DNA of 64,000 nt. Source: SAR202 cluster bacterium bin22 (lineage in GTDB: Bacteria; Chloroflexota; Dehalococcoidia; Lucifugimonadales; UBA3495). A program made the translations under genes and the position numbers. The notes under the pieces were generated by a model, which saw only the letters and a list, made by a program, of their open reading frames with translations, was not told the origin of the DNA and searched no databases. This document shows positions 1-8,820 of the stretch, piece after piece; the first letter of the stretch is position 1, and each line of letters begins with the position of its first letter. The stretch lies in assembly GCA_002238505.1 (NCBI GenBank), contig MPMM01000001.1:620001-684000 (forward strand), given 5' to 3'.

Positions 1-337
1 GGGAGTCGGCAAAGCCAAGCAGGTAAACGATGTTGTCGAGCCTGCGTTCCAGGGTACGGAGCAGATTGAAACCGCTGATTCCGGGCGAGCTGAACGCTTC
101 GCTCATGTACCGGCGGAACTGTCCTTCCATAACCCCGTAAATCTGTCGAGCCTTTTGCTTCTCGCGCAGATGGACCCCGTAGTCCGAAGGGCGCCGTCGG
201 CGGTTGTTTTGGTTGCCGGGAGGCGAGTGGCGTCGTTCTACCGCACAGCGGGGTGTGAAGCATCGGTCTCCCTTTAGGAAAAGCTTTTCGCCTGCCCTTC
301 GACAGAGCCGGCAGGATGGTCCTGTGTATCTTCCCAT
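1..337 (-). CDS. rpsD: 30S ribosomal protein S4 (partial, 3' end beyond window)
   Basis: S4 is a primary 16S rRNA-binding protein of the small subunit. Reading back from an ATG at 335-337 gives about 112 residues beginning [19 protein letters not shown]. It includes the S4 region that starts [11 protein letters not shown] and the start of the S4 domain ([27 protein letters not shown], split here as [16 protein letters not shown] plus [11 protein letters not shown]). Four cysteines (C9, C12, C26, C31) form the zinc-binding C+ type of S4. An AAAGGGA ribosome-binding site precedes the ATG. It lies 9 nt downstream of rpsK in the same operon. The C-terminal half is outside the window, and rpoA and rplQ would be expected beyond it. 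Confidence 0.95.
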   Translation of the reverse strand, partial: MGRYTGPSCRLCRRAGEKLFLKGDRCFTPRCAVERRHSPPGNQNNRRRRPSDYGVHLREKQKARQIYGVMEGQFRRYMSEAFSSPGISGFNLLRTLERRLDNIVYLLGFADS

Positions 338-346
338 ATTCCCTTT

Positions 347-730
347 CTACACCCTTCGTCGTTTCGGCGGCCTGCAGCCGTTATGCGGTATCGGAGTCAC
401 ATCCCGAATGCTGGTGACCGTCAGCCCAGCCCCCTGCAGGGAGCGTATGGCGGCTTCCCGACCAGCCCCGGGGCCCTTGATATAGACGTCGATCATTCGC
501 ATGCCCATGTCCATACCCCTGCGGGCTGCCTGTTCGGCGGCGCGCTGGGCGGCAAAGGCCGTGCCCTTCCGGGAACCCTTGAACCCGACAGTTCCCGCGC
601 TGGCTGATGCCAGGACATTGCCGTCGGAATCGGTGATGCTGACCAACGTATTGTTAAAGGTCGAATATATGTAGGCTCGCCCTTGCGGAACGGAACGCCG
701 CTCTCGCCGACGAGTTCTTGGTCTGGGCAT
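347..730 (-). CDS. rpsK: 30S ribosomal protein S11
   Basis: S11 sits on the 30S platform near the E-site mRNA and contacts 16S rRNA. The 127-residue protein has the typical core ([37 protein letters not shown]) and the conserved C-terminal tail ending [14 protein letters not shown]. Length is normal for the family. It lies between rpsM and rpsD, as in most bacterial alpha operons. An AGGGAAA Shine-Dalgarno is placed just before the ATG. Confidence 0.97.
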   Translation of the reverse strand: MPRPRTRRRERRSVPQGRAYIYSTFNNTLVSITDSDGNVLASASAGTVGFKGSRKGTAFAAQRAAEQAARRGMDMGMRMIDVYIKGPGAGREAAIRSLQGAGLTVTSIRDVTPIPHNGCRPPKRRRV

Positions 731-756
731 AAATTTCCCTCAATTTAGTTAGGGGT

Positions 757-1149
757 TTACTTCTTGCCACCGGTGCGGCGTCCACGTCCGGCAACGGTCC
801 GGCGGGGACCCTTGCGGGAGCGGGCATTGGTCCGGGTTCGCTGCCCGTTCACCGGCAACCCCCTGCGGTGGCGAAGACCCCGGTAGGAACCGATTTCAAT
901 CAGGCGGCGAATGTTCTGGTTGACATCCCGCCGCAGATCGCCCTCGGTCATATACTCGCGGTCCACGATTTCGCGGATCCGATCCACTTGGCCCTCGTCC
1001 AGTTCGTTCATCCTGGGGGACATGTCCGGGTCGATACCTGCCTTCTGCAGAATCTCCGCAGCTATAACCGGCCCCACACCGTAAATGCTCCGCAGGGCTA
1101 TGTGCGCCCGCTTTCGGTCGGGCACGTCAACTCCGGCAATACGTACCAT
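757..1149 (-). CDS. rpsM: 30S ribosomal protein S13
   Basis: S13 lies in the 30S head and bridges to the 50S subunit and P-site tRNA. The 130-residue sequence starts [19 protein letters not shown] and contains the helix-two-turns-helix region ([14 protein letters not shown]) and the basic C-terminal tail ([19 protein letters not shown] then a [10 protein letters not shown] end) that reaches the tRNA. It follows rpmJ and precedes rpsK, the standard order. Confidence 0.97.
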   Translation of the reverse strand: MVRIAGVDVPDRKRAHIALRSIYGVGPVIAAEILQKAGIDPDMSPRMNELDEGQVDRIREIVDREYMTEGDLRRDVNQNIRRLIEIGSYRGLRHRRGLPVNGQRTRTNARSRKGPRRTVAGRGRRTGGKK

Positions 1150-1176
1150 TTCCTAACCTCCAGAATCTCCGGTCTG

Positions 1177-1290
1177 TTAACCCTGCCGCTGGGCGTGACG
1201 CGCGTTAGTACAAATTATCCTTACCACGCCCTTGCGCTTGATTACCCGGCACTTGTCGCACCGGGGCTTCACTGATGCTGTTACTTTCAT
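1177..1290 (-). CDS. rpmJ: 50S ribosomal protein L36
   Basis: A 37-residue ORF, too short for most gene callers, lies between infA and rpsM. It reads [20 protein letters not shown] followed by [18 protein letters not shown]11, C14, C27 and H32 form the CCCH zinc-binding site of the C+ type of L36. The position directly after infA and before rpsM is the conserved location of rpmJ in bacteria. L36 binds 23S rRNA near the base of the L7/L12 stalk. Confidence 0.95.
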   Translation of the reverse strand: MKVTASVKPRCDKCRVIKRKGVVRIICTNARHAQRQG

Positions 1291-1335
1291 GGTTTATCTC
1301 CTGGCGGCCGAAGCGAAGGGCAACCAAGGTTTCTA

Positions 1336-1554
1336 CTACTTGAAGCGATAGGTGATTCTGCCCCGGCTCAGGTCATAGGGGGACAGTTCCACGAGCACGC
1401 GATCTCCAGGCAATACCCGAATAAAATGCATCCGAATCTTTCCCGATACGTGGGCTAATACCTGATGGTCGTTGGGAAGTTCTACCCTGAACATCCCGTT
1501 TGGCAGCGCTTCGGTTACCTTGGCTTCTACTTCAATAGCTTCTTTCTTCGGCAT
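1336..1554 (-). CDS. infA: Translation initiation factor IF-1
   Basis: IF-1 is a single OB-fold protein that occupies the 30S A site during initiation. The 72-residue protein starts [20 protein letters not shown] and has the family hallmarks [20 protein letters not shown] and a C-terminal [15 protein letters not shown]. Length matches the family exactly. It lies between map and rpmJ, the usual map-infA-rpmJ arrangement of the spc/alpha junction. Confidence 0.97.
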   Translation of the reverse strand: MPKKEAIEVEAKVTEALPNGMFRVELPNDHQVLAHVSGKIRMHFIRVLPGDRVLVELSPYDLSRGRITYRFK

Positions 1555-1612
1555 AACCCTCCTCGTTCCGGGTTGGGCGCCGCCCTTTCCGTTCGGCGCA
1601 GTTGCTAACGGA

Positions 1613-2419
1613 TTAGCTGTGCTTGGTCAAGATTTCAGGGCCATCTTCAGTGATGGCAATGGTATGCTCAAAGTGCGAGGACAACAAACCATCTGCCGTT
1701 ACCACGGTCCAGTCGTCATCCAGAATCCTGGTATGCCAGTCCCCGAGGTTGAGCATGGGTTCAATGGCGATGCACATGCCGGCGCGCAGCAGTTGGCCCC
1801 GTCCCGGCTGACCATAATTGGGAACCTGGGGGTCCTCGTGGAGAAAACGTCCAACTCCGTGGCCCACAAACTCCCGAACCACGGCATAACCCCTGGCCTC
1901 ACTGTAGGTCTGCACAGCAGCACCTATGTCTCCAATGCGGTTGCCAGGCCGGGCAGCCTTGATTCCTTCTTCCAGGCTGAGACGGGTCGCATCCATCAGG
2001 TCAATGGCTTCCTGGCTGACCTCGCCAACAGGAATTGAAACGGCGGCGTCTCCGATAAATCCGTCAATGGTGGCGCCCACATCTACCTTGAAAATGTCAC
2101 CCTCCTTGAGGACTCGCTTTCCAGGGATGCCGTGGACTATCTCTTCATTTACCGAGGCGCAGATCGAACCAGGGAATCCACGATAACCCTTGAAGGTGGG
2201 CTTGGCGCCGTGGCTGGTTATCTCCTTATATGCGATGTTGTCCAGCTCACGGGTGGTAATCCCGGGTTCAACGGTTCGCTTGAGCAGCGTCAGCGTGGCG
2301 CCGACAATCGAACCGGCATGTCGCATCAAATCAAGTTCCTGGGCAGACTTGATGGTAATCCCTCCAGAATACTGGGAGGCAGAATTGGAGGCCGTCTCGA
2401 CCTTTGGCTTGCGGTTCAT
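1613..2419 (-). CDS. map: Type I methionine aminopeptidase
   Basis: Removes the initiator methionine from nascent proteins using a dinuclear metal centre. The 268-residue protein has the pita-bread fold signatures: [20 protein letters not shown], the metal ligands in [19 protein letters not shown], the histidine in [20 protein letters not shown] and the late ligands in [11 protein letters not shown] and [17 protein letters not shown]. An N-terminal tail of about 20 residues precedes the conserved start [14 protein letters not shown]. An AGGAG sits about 12 nt upstream of the chosen ATG. It lies 44 nt after adk, within the ribosomal operon. Confidence 0.96.
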   Translation of the reverse strand: MNRKPKVETASNSASQYSGGITIKSAQELDLMRHAGSIVGATLTLLKRTVEPGITTRELDNIAYKEITSHGAKPTFKGYRGFPGSICASVNEEIVHGIPGKRVLKEGDIFKVDVGATIDGFIGDAAVSIPVGEVSQEAIDLMDATRLSLEEGIKAARPGNRIGDIGAAVQTYSEARGYAVVREFVGHGVGRFLHEDPQVPNYGQPGRGQLLRAGMCIAIEPMLNLGDWHTRILDDDWTVVTADGLLSSHFEHTIAITEDGPEILTKHS

Positions 2420-2463
2420 ACTTGTATCGTTACTCCTGATTTTGCTTTTGGCAAAGCCCGATT

Positions 2464-3141
2464 TTATCCTACCTGGCCGGGGCTGTCCAGACCCAAAACT
2501 GTGATAGCCCTGGCATTAATCTCTTCCACGGCGCCTACGCCCGAAATTTCTTTCAGCAAGCCCCGCTCCCGGTAAAAGTCAAGCACCGGTGCGGTCTGCT
2601 TCTGGTAAACGCCAATCCTGACCTGGATGGCGTCGGGCCGGTCATCGTCCCGCTGGTACAGTTCGCCGGAGCACCGTTCACAGCGAGGCGGTGACGTGAA
2701 CTGACTTTCTTCCAGGTTATGAGGGGCCTGGCACTCTCGGCAGATGAACCGGCCACCCAGCCTGCGAACTAATTCGGCCTCCGGCACGCTGACCAGCAAC
2801 GCTAGATCCAGGGGCTGTGACCTGACCTTCAGGGCCGTGTCCAAGGCTTCCGCCTGCTCGCGGGTGCGGGGAAAGCCATCCAGGATAAATCCCGAGTCTT
2901 GTCCCAGCCCGGCAACTTCGCCCAGGACCATTCCAATAACCAGACCGTCCGGCACCAGCAGCCCTTTGTTCATAAACTCCGATGCCCGAGTGCCCAGTTC
3001 GGTTCCTTCCCCAAGGTGGTGCCGGAATAAATCGCCCGAACTGATGTGGGCCAGGTTCAGTTTATCCTTGAGCAACTGGGCCTGTGTTCCCTTGCCGGCC
3101 CCGGGAGGGCCAAACAATGCCAATCGAAGGGAGCCCGACAT
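2464..3141 (-). CDS. adk: Adenylate kinase
   Basis: Catalyses ATP + AMP to 2 ADP in the cytoplasm. The 225-residue protein has the P-loop [10 protein letters not shown] at residues 10-19, the AMP-binding GDLFRHHL and [10 protein letters not shown] segments, and a LID domain carrying four cysteines (CREC and CERC), so it is the zinc-containing form. The ATG directly abuts the TAA of secY (TAAATG), which supports the start and suggests translational coupling. The gene order secY-adk-map is classical for the spc operon. Confidence 0.96.
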   Translation of the reverse strand: MSGSLRLALFGPPGAGKGTQAQLLKDKLNLAHISSGDLFRHHLGEGTELGTRASEFMNKGLLVPDGLVIGMVLGEVAGLGQDSGFILDGFPRTREQAEALDTALKVRSQPLDLALLVSVPEAELVRRLGGRFICRECQAPHNLEESQFTSPPRCERCSGELYQRDDDRPDAIQVRIGVYQKQTAPVLDFYRERGLLKEISGVGAVEEINARAITVLGLDSPGQVG

Positions 3142-4473
3142 TTACCGCAAGAATCCTTCGTAGTTTCTCATCAGGAGTTGGGCTTCCAGCTGCCTCAAGG
3201 TGTCCAGCCCTACCCCTACCATAATCAACAGGCTGGTGCTGCTAAGCTGAATTGCCTGCACGTTGGTCACCAGCGATGCCAGGTAGGGCACAATGGCAAC
3301 AAACCCCAGGAAAAGGGCTCCACCGGTGGTTATCCGCACAATAACCCGATTTAGGTACTCCTGTGTGGGACGGCCGGGCCGTATGCCCAGTACAAATCCC
3401 CCGTTTCGCTGCAGATTCTCGGCCAGGTTTTGTTGCTGGAACACCACCAGCGTGTAAAAGAATGTGAATATCACCACCAGGACAAACACGAACACCCAGT
3501 AAATGGCCGAGGTGGGATTGAACAGGTCTGCAAAGAACCTGGCTACGTCGCCCACAACTCCCGTGCTCGTGGCAAAGTAAGTAGCCACGGTGCCCGGCAA
3601 AATGACTATCGAGAAAGCAAAAATCAGGGGAATCATTCCAGCGGAATTAATCCTCAAGGGTATGTAGGTCCCCCCGCTTTGCCGGTACATTCGGCCGCCC
3701 CGGAAAATGCTGCGCCCGTACTGCACCGGAATCCGGCGGTGGGCTTCATTAAACAGCACAATAAGAGCGATTATCAGCACGCCGATGATGACAAAGAAGC
3801 CAATTCCCAGTACATCCTGGCGGTCCAGAAAGCCCTGGGTTATCAATCCCGGGAAACCTGCCACGATACCGGCAAAGATGATGAGAGATATACCGTTTCC
3901 GATACCTCTTTCGGTAATCAACTCCCCCAGCCATACCAGGAACATGGTGCCGGCAGTCATCGAAATAATGGCCGCCACCGTGGGCAGCAGGGCGTCGCCG
4001 CTAAAGCCCACATTAGTAAGCACATTGCTCTGTTGCAGCAGAATCAACTGGCCAAAGCCCTGCGCCACCGCAATCGGTACCGTGAGCCAGTGGACAATCC
4101 GGTTAATCTTGACTCGCCCGGCTTCGCCTTCCCTGGACAGTTGCTGCAGGGTAGGAATGACCGGCGTGAGAAGCTGCATCACAATGGATGCGGTAATGTA
4201 GGGAAAAACTCCCAAGGCGACTATGCTCATCCTGCTGAGCGCGCCACCGCTGAAGAGGTCCAGGAAACCCAGAAGCTGGTTGTTCTCGAACAGATCCTGC
4301 AACTGAGCGTTATTGATGCCTGGAATGGGGATGTGGGACACGAAGCGATATATCGCCAGCATACCCAGTGTAAACAGAATCTTTGCCCTCAAGTCCGGAA
4401 GACTGAAGGCATCTATGGCGGCCTGAATTAGACGGGGCCAGCGCCCTCCTCCCTGTGCCTCGGCCGATATCAT
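3142..4473 (-). CDS. secY: Preprotein translocase subunit SecY
   Basis: Forms the protein-conducting channel of the Sec translocon in the inner membrane. The 443-residue protein has about ten hydrophobic membrane spans, the plug region after TM1 (IPIPGINNAQLQ), the conserved GGALSRMSI loop and the basic cytoplasmic loop RRIPVQYGR that engages SecA and ribosomes. The C-terminus LLMRNYEGFLR is typical. It lies between rplO (4-nt gap) and adk. It is the only Sec channel gene in this window, although a second, SecA-like ATPase is encoded at 60.5 kb. Confidence 0.97.
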   Translation of the reverse strand: MISAEAQGGGRWPRLIQAAIDAFSLPDLRAKILFTLGMLAIYRFVSHIPIPGINNAQLQDLFENNQLLGFLDLFSGGALSRMSIVALGVFPYITASIVMQLLTPVIPTLQQLSREGEAGRVKINRIVHWLTVPIAVAQGFGQLILLQQSNVLTNVGFSGDALLPTVAAIISMTAGTMFLVWLGELITERGIGNGISLIIFAGIVAGFPGLITQGFLDRQDVLGIGFFVIIGVLIIALIVLFNEAHRRIPVQYGRSIFRGGRMYRQSGGTYIPLRINSAGMIPLIFAFSIVILPGTVATYFATSTGVVGDVARFFADLFNPTSAIYWVFVFVLVVIFTFFYTLVVFQQQNLAENLQRNGGFVLGIRPGRPTQEYLNRVIVRITTGGALFLGFVAIVPYLASLVTNVQAIQLSSTSLLIMVGVGLDTLRQLEAQLLMRNYEGFLR

Positions 4474-4477
4474 TTAG

Positions 4478-4921
4478 CTAGACTTCCTCCGTCGCGCCAC
4501 CGGCCGCCTCGATCTTGGCCTTGGCCGCGCCGGTAAACTTGTCAGCAACCACCGTCAGTGACTTGCCGATGTCGCCGTTGCCCAGCACCTTGATCGGGGC
4601 CTTGACGTTGGGAATTATTCCCTGCATGTAAAGTTCGTCTGCCGTGACCCTTGAGCCTGCTTCAAAGCCGTCCAGGTCCGCCAGCTTAACCAGGGAATAG
4701 TGGGTCTTGAACTTGTTATTGAAGCCCCGCTTCATCGGAAGACCCTTGATGAGAGGCAGCTGACCGCCTTCAAAGCCGGGCCGAATCCGGTAGCCCGACC
4801 GGGATTTCTGGCCTTTCATTCCGCGACCGCCGTAGCTTCCACCGCCGGCAGCGTCTCCCCGACCGACCCTTTTCCGGTTTTTCCGCGCCCCGGGGGAGGG
4901 GACTATTTCATGCTCCATCAT
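4478..4921 (-). CDS. rplO: 50S ribosomal protein L15
   Basis: L15 is a late-assembly 23S rRNA-binding protein. The conserved body runs from VPSPGARKNRKRVGRGDAAG through the glycine-rich GGRGMKGQKSRSGYRIRPGFEGGQ segment to the C-terminal DKFTGAAKAKIEAAGG. The frame is open upstream to 4969, but the double ATG at 4916-4921 fits both the family N-terminus and an AGGAG about 11 nt upstream, so I place the start at 4921 (147 residues). About 130 nt without a gene separate it from rpmD upstream. Confidence 0.93.
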   Translation of the reverse strand: MMEHEIVPSPGARKNRKRVGRGDAAGGGSYGGRGMKGQKSRSGYRIRPGFEGGQLPLIKGLPMKRGFNNKFKTHYSLVKLADLDGFEAGSRVTADELYMQGIIPNVKAPIKVLGNGDIGKSLTVVADKFTGAAKAKIEAAGGATEEV

Positions 4922-5050
4922 GATCGTTGATACTCCTGGATAGTTGGCCCCGGAGCGTTGGCCTGGCACTGTGCCCGACCGCTTCCGGGGACTTGTTCAT
5001 TTCATTCTTGCGCCGGGTATCCGAACTGGCGCGCCTTGCTGCGGAGGTCA

Positions 5051-5239
5051 CTAACCTTCCGCGATTTCTTCCACGGTAATGAGGTGAGACACCTTGTTCA
5101 CCATCCCCCGGATGGTGGGCGTATCTCCTACCGTTACACTGTGATGCAGTCGGCGTAGTCCCAGGGCCTGCACTACCTTTCGCTGGTCCTGGGGTTTGCC
5201 GATGCAGCTCTTCTTCCAGGTAATCTTTAATTGGGCCAT
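5051..5239 (-). CDS. rpmD: 50S ribosomal protein L30
   Basis: A 62-residue protein starting MAQLKITWKKSCIGKPQDQR with the L30 core ALGLRRLHHSVTVGDTPTIR and GMVNKVSHLITVEEI. Length and sequence are typical of the short bacterial L30. AGGTG lies six bases upstream of the ATG. It sits between rpsE and rplO, its standard place in the spc operon. Confidence 0.96.
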   Translation of the reverse strand: MAQLKITWKKSCIGKPQDQRKVVQALGLRRLHHSVTVGDTPTIRGMVNKVSHLITVEEIAEG

Positions 5240-5262
5240 AATTGCACCTGTAAATTGCCGGA

Positions 5263-5799
5263 CTAGTCGGCTGCCTGGGTACCCAGCCGTCGAGCGGTCT
5301 CGGCCTGTGGGTCCCTTAAACGCCGCAAAGCCTCCAGGGTTGCTTGTACCGTGTTAATGGGATTTCGAGATCCCAGGGACTTGCCCACCACGTCGCGTAC
5401 TCCACCCAGTTCCAGGATGGCTCGCATGGCTCCCGCCGCGATTACCCCGGTACCTTCCGGCGCCGGTTTGAGAATCACGATAGAGGCGCCAACCTTGACG
5501 GTCATTTCGTGGGGTATTGAACTTCCCTTAATGGGAATCTTCACCATGTTGCGGCGGGCAATGGCATTCCCCTTCCGCACCGCGTCGGGAATCACCAGGG
5601 CCTTGCCCATTCCGGCACCCACATTGCCGCCGCCGTCGCCCACTACTACCAGGGCATTGAACCGCAGGCGGCGACCGCCCTTGACTACCTTGGCAATGCG
5701 GCGGGTATAGACAACCCGTTCGGTAAACCCGGACGGATCCTCTTCTCGTTCCCGAGGTGGCCGATTGGGTCGAGGTCTGTTGGTCGTACTGCTTACCAT
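5263..5799 (-). CDS. rpsE: 30S ribosomal protein S5
   Basis: S5 lies at the mRNA entry channel and affects decoding accuracy. The 178-residue protein has a proline/arginine-rich N-terminal tail, then the double-stranded RNA-binding domain (ERVVYTRRIAKVVKGGRRLR, FNALVVVGDGGGNVG) and the C-terminal domain (IPHEMTVKVGASIVILKPAP, AAGAMRAILELGGVRDVVGK). Its ATG overlaps the rplR stop by one base (TAATG), so the two are probably translationally coupled. Confidence 0.97.
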   Translation of the reverse strand: MVSSTTNRPRPNRPPREREEDPSGFTERVVYTRRIAKVVKGGRRLRFNALVVVGDGGGNVGAGMGKALVIPDAVRKGNAIARRNMVKIPIKGSSIPHEMTVKVGASIVILKPAPEGTGVIAAGAMRAILELGGVRDVVGKSLGSRNPINTVQATLEALRRLRDPQAETARRLGTQAAD

Positions 5800-6155
5800 T
5801 AGAACTGAAGACCTCCCTCTCGTGCTGCATCGGCCAGCGCCTTCACCCGGCCGTGGTACTTGTATCCCCCCCGATCAAAGACCACCTTCGAAATACCCTG
5901 CTCCCTTGCCCGCTGGGCCAGAAGGCTGCCCACCTGCGCCGATACGGCGGTCTTGGGTCCGGCGACCTGCTCCGCCTCGCGGCTGGATGCGGCTACCAGT
6001 GTAGTTCCTCCGATGTCATCTATGATTTGCGCGTAAATGGAGCGCAGGCTCCGAAAAACGCAAAGTCGGGGCTGTTCCGGATTGCCCGAAACCTTCTTTC
6101 GTACCCTACGGTGACGGACATTCCTTAATTTTCTTGAATCTCTATCTCTGGGCAT
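5799..6155 (-). CDS. rplR: 50S ribosomal protein L18
   Basis: L18 binds 5S rRNA and helps dock it on the 50S central protuberance. The 118-residue protein has the basic N-terminus ([20 protein letters not shown]), the [19 protein letters not shown] core and the C-terminal [20 protein letters not shown] helix region. Length is normal. It lies between rplF and rpsE. Confidence 0.97.
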   Translation of the reverse strand: MPRDRDSRKLRNVRHRRVRKKVSGNPEQPRLCVFRSLRSIYAQIIDDIGGTTLVAASSREAEQVAGPKTAVSAQVGSLLAQRAREQGISKVVFDRGGYKYHGRVKALADAAREGGLQF

Positions 6156-6199
6156 ATCCTGATAACCACTCCGAGGAAAAGCGAATTAAATGACTGTTG

Positions 6200-6790
6200 T
6201 TACGCCTTGCGGGCTGCGGCCTTGCCAGGCTTGAAGTGAAGCACCTCGCCCTGGTAACGTATGCCCTTTTCCTTGTAGGCGTTGGGCGGCCGTACCTTGC
6301 GAACCTGTGCTGCCAGTTCTCCGACCTTCTGCTTGTCGATGCCGCGGACATGGACCCGGTTGTTGCCCTCTACTTCCATGGTCACGCCGGGGCGGGGTGT
6401 GATCTCTACCGGGTGGCTGTAACCCACGTTCAGCACGATGCCATCTCCAGATTGCTGGACACGGTACCCCACTCCCATGAGTTCCAGGGTCTTGGTATAG
6501 CCGTCCGTTACCCCCACAATGGCGTTGGCAATCAGGCTGCGGGTCAGTCCGTGCAGGGAATGATGAAACTTGCGCTCGGACAATCGCTCCACCAGTACCT
6601 GACCATCCTCTACCTTGACACTTACTTCCGGATGGAAGTCCTGTTCCAAGGTCCCCAGCGGTCCCTTGACGGTGACACCGCCGTACCGGACCTCGACCTC
6701 GACGCCGCTGGGAATGGGTATCGGCTTGCGACCGATTCGGGAAAGGGTTCGCCCTTCCGTTTGTTCTCTTTCTATCGTGCTACCAGACAT
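6200..6790 (-). CDS. rplF: 50S ribosomal protein L6
   Basis: L6 is a two-domain protein near the sarcin-ricin loop. The family core begins at LSRIGRKPIPIPSGVEV, about residue 16. The leucine there is CTT and cannot start, so the short N-terminal extension MSGSTIEREQTEGRT appears real. That start lies inside the last codons of rpsH (11-nt overlap), implying coupling. Both L6 repeats are visible (VTVKGPLGTLEQDF; VGYRVQQSGDGIVLNVGYSH), and the C-terminus carries RKVRPPNAYKEKGIRYQGE. The total is 196 residues, slightly longer than usual. Confidence 0.96.
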   Translation of the reverse strand: MSGSTIEREQTEGRTLSRIGRKPIPIPSGVEVEVRYGGVTVKGPLGTLEQDFHPEVSVKVEDGQVLVERLSERKFHHSLHGLTRSLIANAIVGVTDGYTKTLELMGVGYRVQQSGDGIVLNVGYSHPVEITPRPGVTMEVEGNNRVHVRGIDKQKVGELAAQVRKVRPPNAYKEKGIRYQGEVLHFKPGKAAARKA

Positions 6791-7178
6791 AACAGAGCAG
6801 CTCTCCTCCTATGCCGAGTCGCCAGGCCCGACGGCCCGTCATAACACCCTGGGAAGTGGACAGAATCGCCACACCCAATCCACCATAAACGCGGGGGATT
6901 TCTCCCTTGGCCACGTAAACCCGCAGACCGGGTTTGCTAATCCGCTTAAGTCCGCTGATCACCGGCTCCCTGCCGGTACGGTATGCCAGGTGTACCCGCA
7001 TGGTGGGAAACTGGTGCCCCCGGGGCATATCAAAATCTCTGATGTAGCCCTGTTCCTTAAGGATAGTAGCTACTGAAGCCTTGAGCTTCGAATGGGGTAC
7101 AAGCACTGATTCATGACGGGCGTGAATCCCGTTCCGAATCCTTGTTAACATGTCGGCGACTGGGTCATTGACCGGCAT
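6780..7178 (-). CDS. rpsH: 30S ribosomal protein S8
   Basis: S8 binds the central domain of 16S rRNA (helix 21). In Escherichia coli it also represses the spc operon by binding its mRNA. The 132-residue protein starts MPVNDPVADMLTRIRNGIHA and has the conserved C-terminal block VYGGLGVAILSTSQGVMTGR followed by GIGGELLCYVW. It lies between rpsN and rplF and overlaps the start of rplF by 11 nt. I saw no obvious copy of the E. coli S8 target hairpin, but did not model RNA folds. Confidence 0.97.
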   Translation of the reverse strand: MPVNDPVADMLTRIRNGIHARHESVLVPHSKLKASVATILKEQGYIRDFDMPRGHQFPTMRVHLAYRTGREPVISGLKRISKPGLRVYVAKGEIPRVYGGLGVAILSTSQGVMTGRRAWRLGIGGELLCYVW

Positions 7179-7232
7179 TTTTCCTAATTCTCCTGAAGAT
7201 ACAGCATTTGTGCTGGGTGGGGAAAGTTGAGC

Positions 7233-7418
7233 TTACCAACTGGCCTTTCTGATGCCCGGAAGCTCTCCGGTGAGAGCCAGCTGCCGGAAGCAAATACGGC
7301 AGATCCCGAAATACCGGATGTAAGCCCTGGGCCGGCCACACCGATTGCACCGGTTATATTTGCGCACGGGGAACTTGGGTTCCCGCATCCACTTTTGAAT
7401 CATTGATTTCTTTGCCAA
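7233..7418 (-). CDS. rpsN: 30S ribosomal protein S14, zinc-binding type Z
   Basis: A 61-residue S14 of the short type, [20 protein letters not shown] then [20 protein letters not shown] and [21 protein letters not shown]. Two CxxC pairs (CNRC and CRIC) make the zinc ribbon, so this is the zinc-dependent form and not the longer zinc-free paralogue. It lies between rplE and rpsH as usual. Confidence 0.97.
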   Translation of the reverse strand: MAKKSMIQKWMREPKFPVRKYNRCNRCGRPRAYIRYFGICRICFRQLALTGELPGIRKASW

Positions 7419-7452
7419 GGTATCTCCTCAGGGTCCCGCTTTTCTCTGAATC

Positions 7453-8142
7453 CTACTCGGCCCGGATAAAAGGCATTCCGAACATTTCCAAGAGTCGGAT
7501 GGACTCGGCATCGTTCTGCGCTGAAGTGATTACGGTAACTTGCAGTCCGCGGAACCGGTCGATCTGGTTATAGTCAATCTCCGGGAAAATAATCTGTTCC
7601 CGAATACCGAGGGAGAAGTTGCCCCGTCCGTCAAAGCCTCGCCTGGAAATACCCCGGAAGTCCCGAATACGCGGGAGAGCCGTGTTAATCAGCCGGTCCA
7701 GGAAATGGTACATGCGCGGGCCCCTCAGGGTAACGCACGTACCGATGGGGTTTCCTGCCCGAAGCTTGAATCCTGCAATTGATTTCCGTGCTCGGGTAAT
7801 GATGGGCTTCTGACCGGTAATGATCGTCAGGTCCCGCGTGGCCGCTTCCATGGCCCGCCCGTTGGTCAGTGCCTCACCCAACCCGATGTTTACCACAATC
7901 TTCTGGACCCTGGGTACACGCATCGTGTTGGTGAATCCAAACTCTGACATCATTGCCGGCACTATTTCATTCCGGTAAGTATCCAGCAACCTTGGATAGG
8001 GAGCCGAAGGAGTAGCCGGAGCCTCGGCCTCTGCAGTTGCGCTGGCCCTGCTCCTGCGAGGCTGGCGCTGCCGAGGGGCAGCTTCCTGTTGTTCCGCCGC
8101 CTCAGTGTTTTCTACCTGGGGTTCCTGTTCGTTATCGGGCAT
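7453..8142 (-). CDS. rplE: 50S ribosomal protein L5 with N-terminal extension
   Basis: L5 binds 5S rRNA and contacts P-site tRNA and S13. The normal L5 body starts near PYPRLLDTYRNEIVPAMMSE at about residue 48 and continues through VPRVQKIVVNIGLGEALTNG and ISRRGFDGRGNFSLGIREQI. Ahead of it is an extension of about 47 residues, low in complexity and rich in Ala, Glu, Gln, Pro and Arg. The chosen ATG overlaps the end of rplX by 11 nt and has AAGGAAG upstream, the same coupling geometry as rpsH/rplF, so the extension is probably translated. Total 229 residues against about 180 in most bacteria. Confidence 0.94.
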   Translation of the reverse strand: MPDNEQEPQVENTEAAEQQEAAPRQRQPRRSRASATAEAEAPATPSAPYPRLLDTYRNEIVPAMMSEFGFTNTMRVPRVQKIVVNIGLGEALTNGRAMEAATRDLTIITGQKPIITRARKSIAGFKLRAGNPIGTCVTLRGPRMYHFLDRLINTALPRIRDFRGISRRGFDGRGNFSLGIREQIIFPEIDYNQIDRFRGLQVTVITSAQNDAESIRLLEMFGMPFIRAE

Positions 8143-8452
8143 CGTCTAACACTTCCTTGCACTTGGGGCAGCCCCTGACCCGCTGGCCAGTTTCCAGGGA
8201 AACCGACTTCGCTCGAATCGGCTTGCTGCATTTGTTACAGATCAACATGACATTGGAAATGTGGATGGGCGCTTCAATCTGAATGCGACCCGCCTGCCTC
8301 AAGCCCGGTCGTGGTTTGATGTGACGGGTAATAATATTCACGCCGTCAACCACAACCCGATTCTTTTCCGTCAGGCTTCGGGAAACCCTGCCGGTCTTGC
8401 CCTTCTCCTTGCCGGCAATAACCAGTACGTCGTCTCCTGCTCGTACGTTCAT
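8132..8452 (-). CDS. rplX: 50S ribosomal protein L24
   Basis: L24 is an assembly initiator that binds the 5' end of 23S rRNA. The 106-residue protein carries the KOW motif at its start (VRAGDDVLVIAGKEKGKTGR) and a late ribbon with two CxxC pairs (MLICNKCSKPIRAK and RGCPKCKEVL), as found in many bacterial L24 proteins. Its ATG overlaps the rplN stop by one base (TGATG). Confidence 0.96.
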   Translation of the reverse strand: MNVRAGDDVLVIAGKEKGKTGRVSRSLTEKNRVVVDGVNIITRHIKPRPGLRQAGRIQIEAPIHISNVMLICNKCSKPIRAKSVSLETGQRVRGCPKCKEVLDDAR

Positions 8453-8820
8453 CAGACCACCTCCGGCGCAAGAGATACTATCCGCATGAATCCCTTTTCC
8501 CTCAACTCCCGTGCTACCGGACCAAATATCCGTGTTCCACGGGGCATCAGGTTGTCCTGGATTATCACCGCCGCGTTGTCGTCAAACTTGATATAAGTCC
8601 CGTCGGGCCTCAGCAACGCCTGGGCCTGGCGCACTACCACCGCCTTGACTACCGTGCCCTTCCGTACCGCCGAATTGGGTACGGCCTCACGGACGGTGCA
8701 GACTATAACGTCTCCCACCTTGGCGTACTTGCGCTTGCTGGCGCCGGGAATATTGATCAGGCGGATTAACTTTGCGCCGCTGTTGTCGGCCACATTGAGT
8801 CGAGTATATGTCTGAATCAT
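8452..8820 (-). CDS. rplN: 50S ribosomal protein L14
   Basis: L14 lies at the subunit interface and contacts 16S helix 14. The 122-residue protein starts [20 protein letters not shown] and has the signature [20 protein letters not shown] and a C-terminal [20 protein letters not shown]. The length is exactly that of the family. Its start overlaps the rpsQ stop by 4 nt (ATGA), and its stop overlaps the rplX start. Confidence 0.98.
   Translation of the reverse strand: MIQTYTRLNVADNSGAKLIRLINIPGASKRKYAKVGDVIVCTVREAVPNSAVRKGTVVKAVVVRQAQALLRPDGTYIKFDDNAAVIIQDNLMPRGTRIFGPVARELREKGFMRIVSLAPEVV

Noticed and set aside
3430-4431. A 333-codon open frame opposite secY
   Set aside because: Shadow frame of a well-supported SecY. 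The composition (many Gln, His, Asn) is unlike a real protein.
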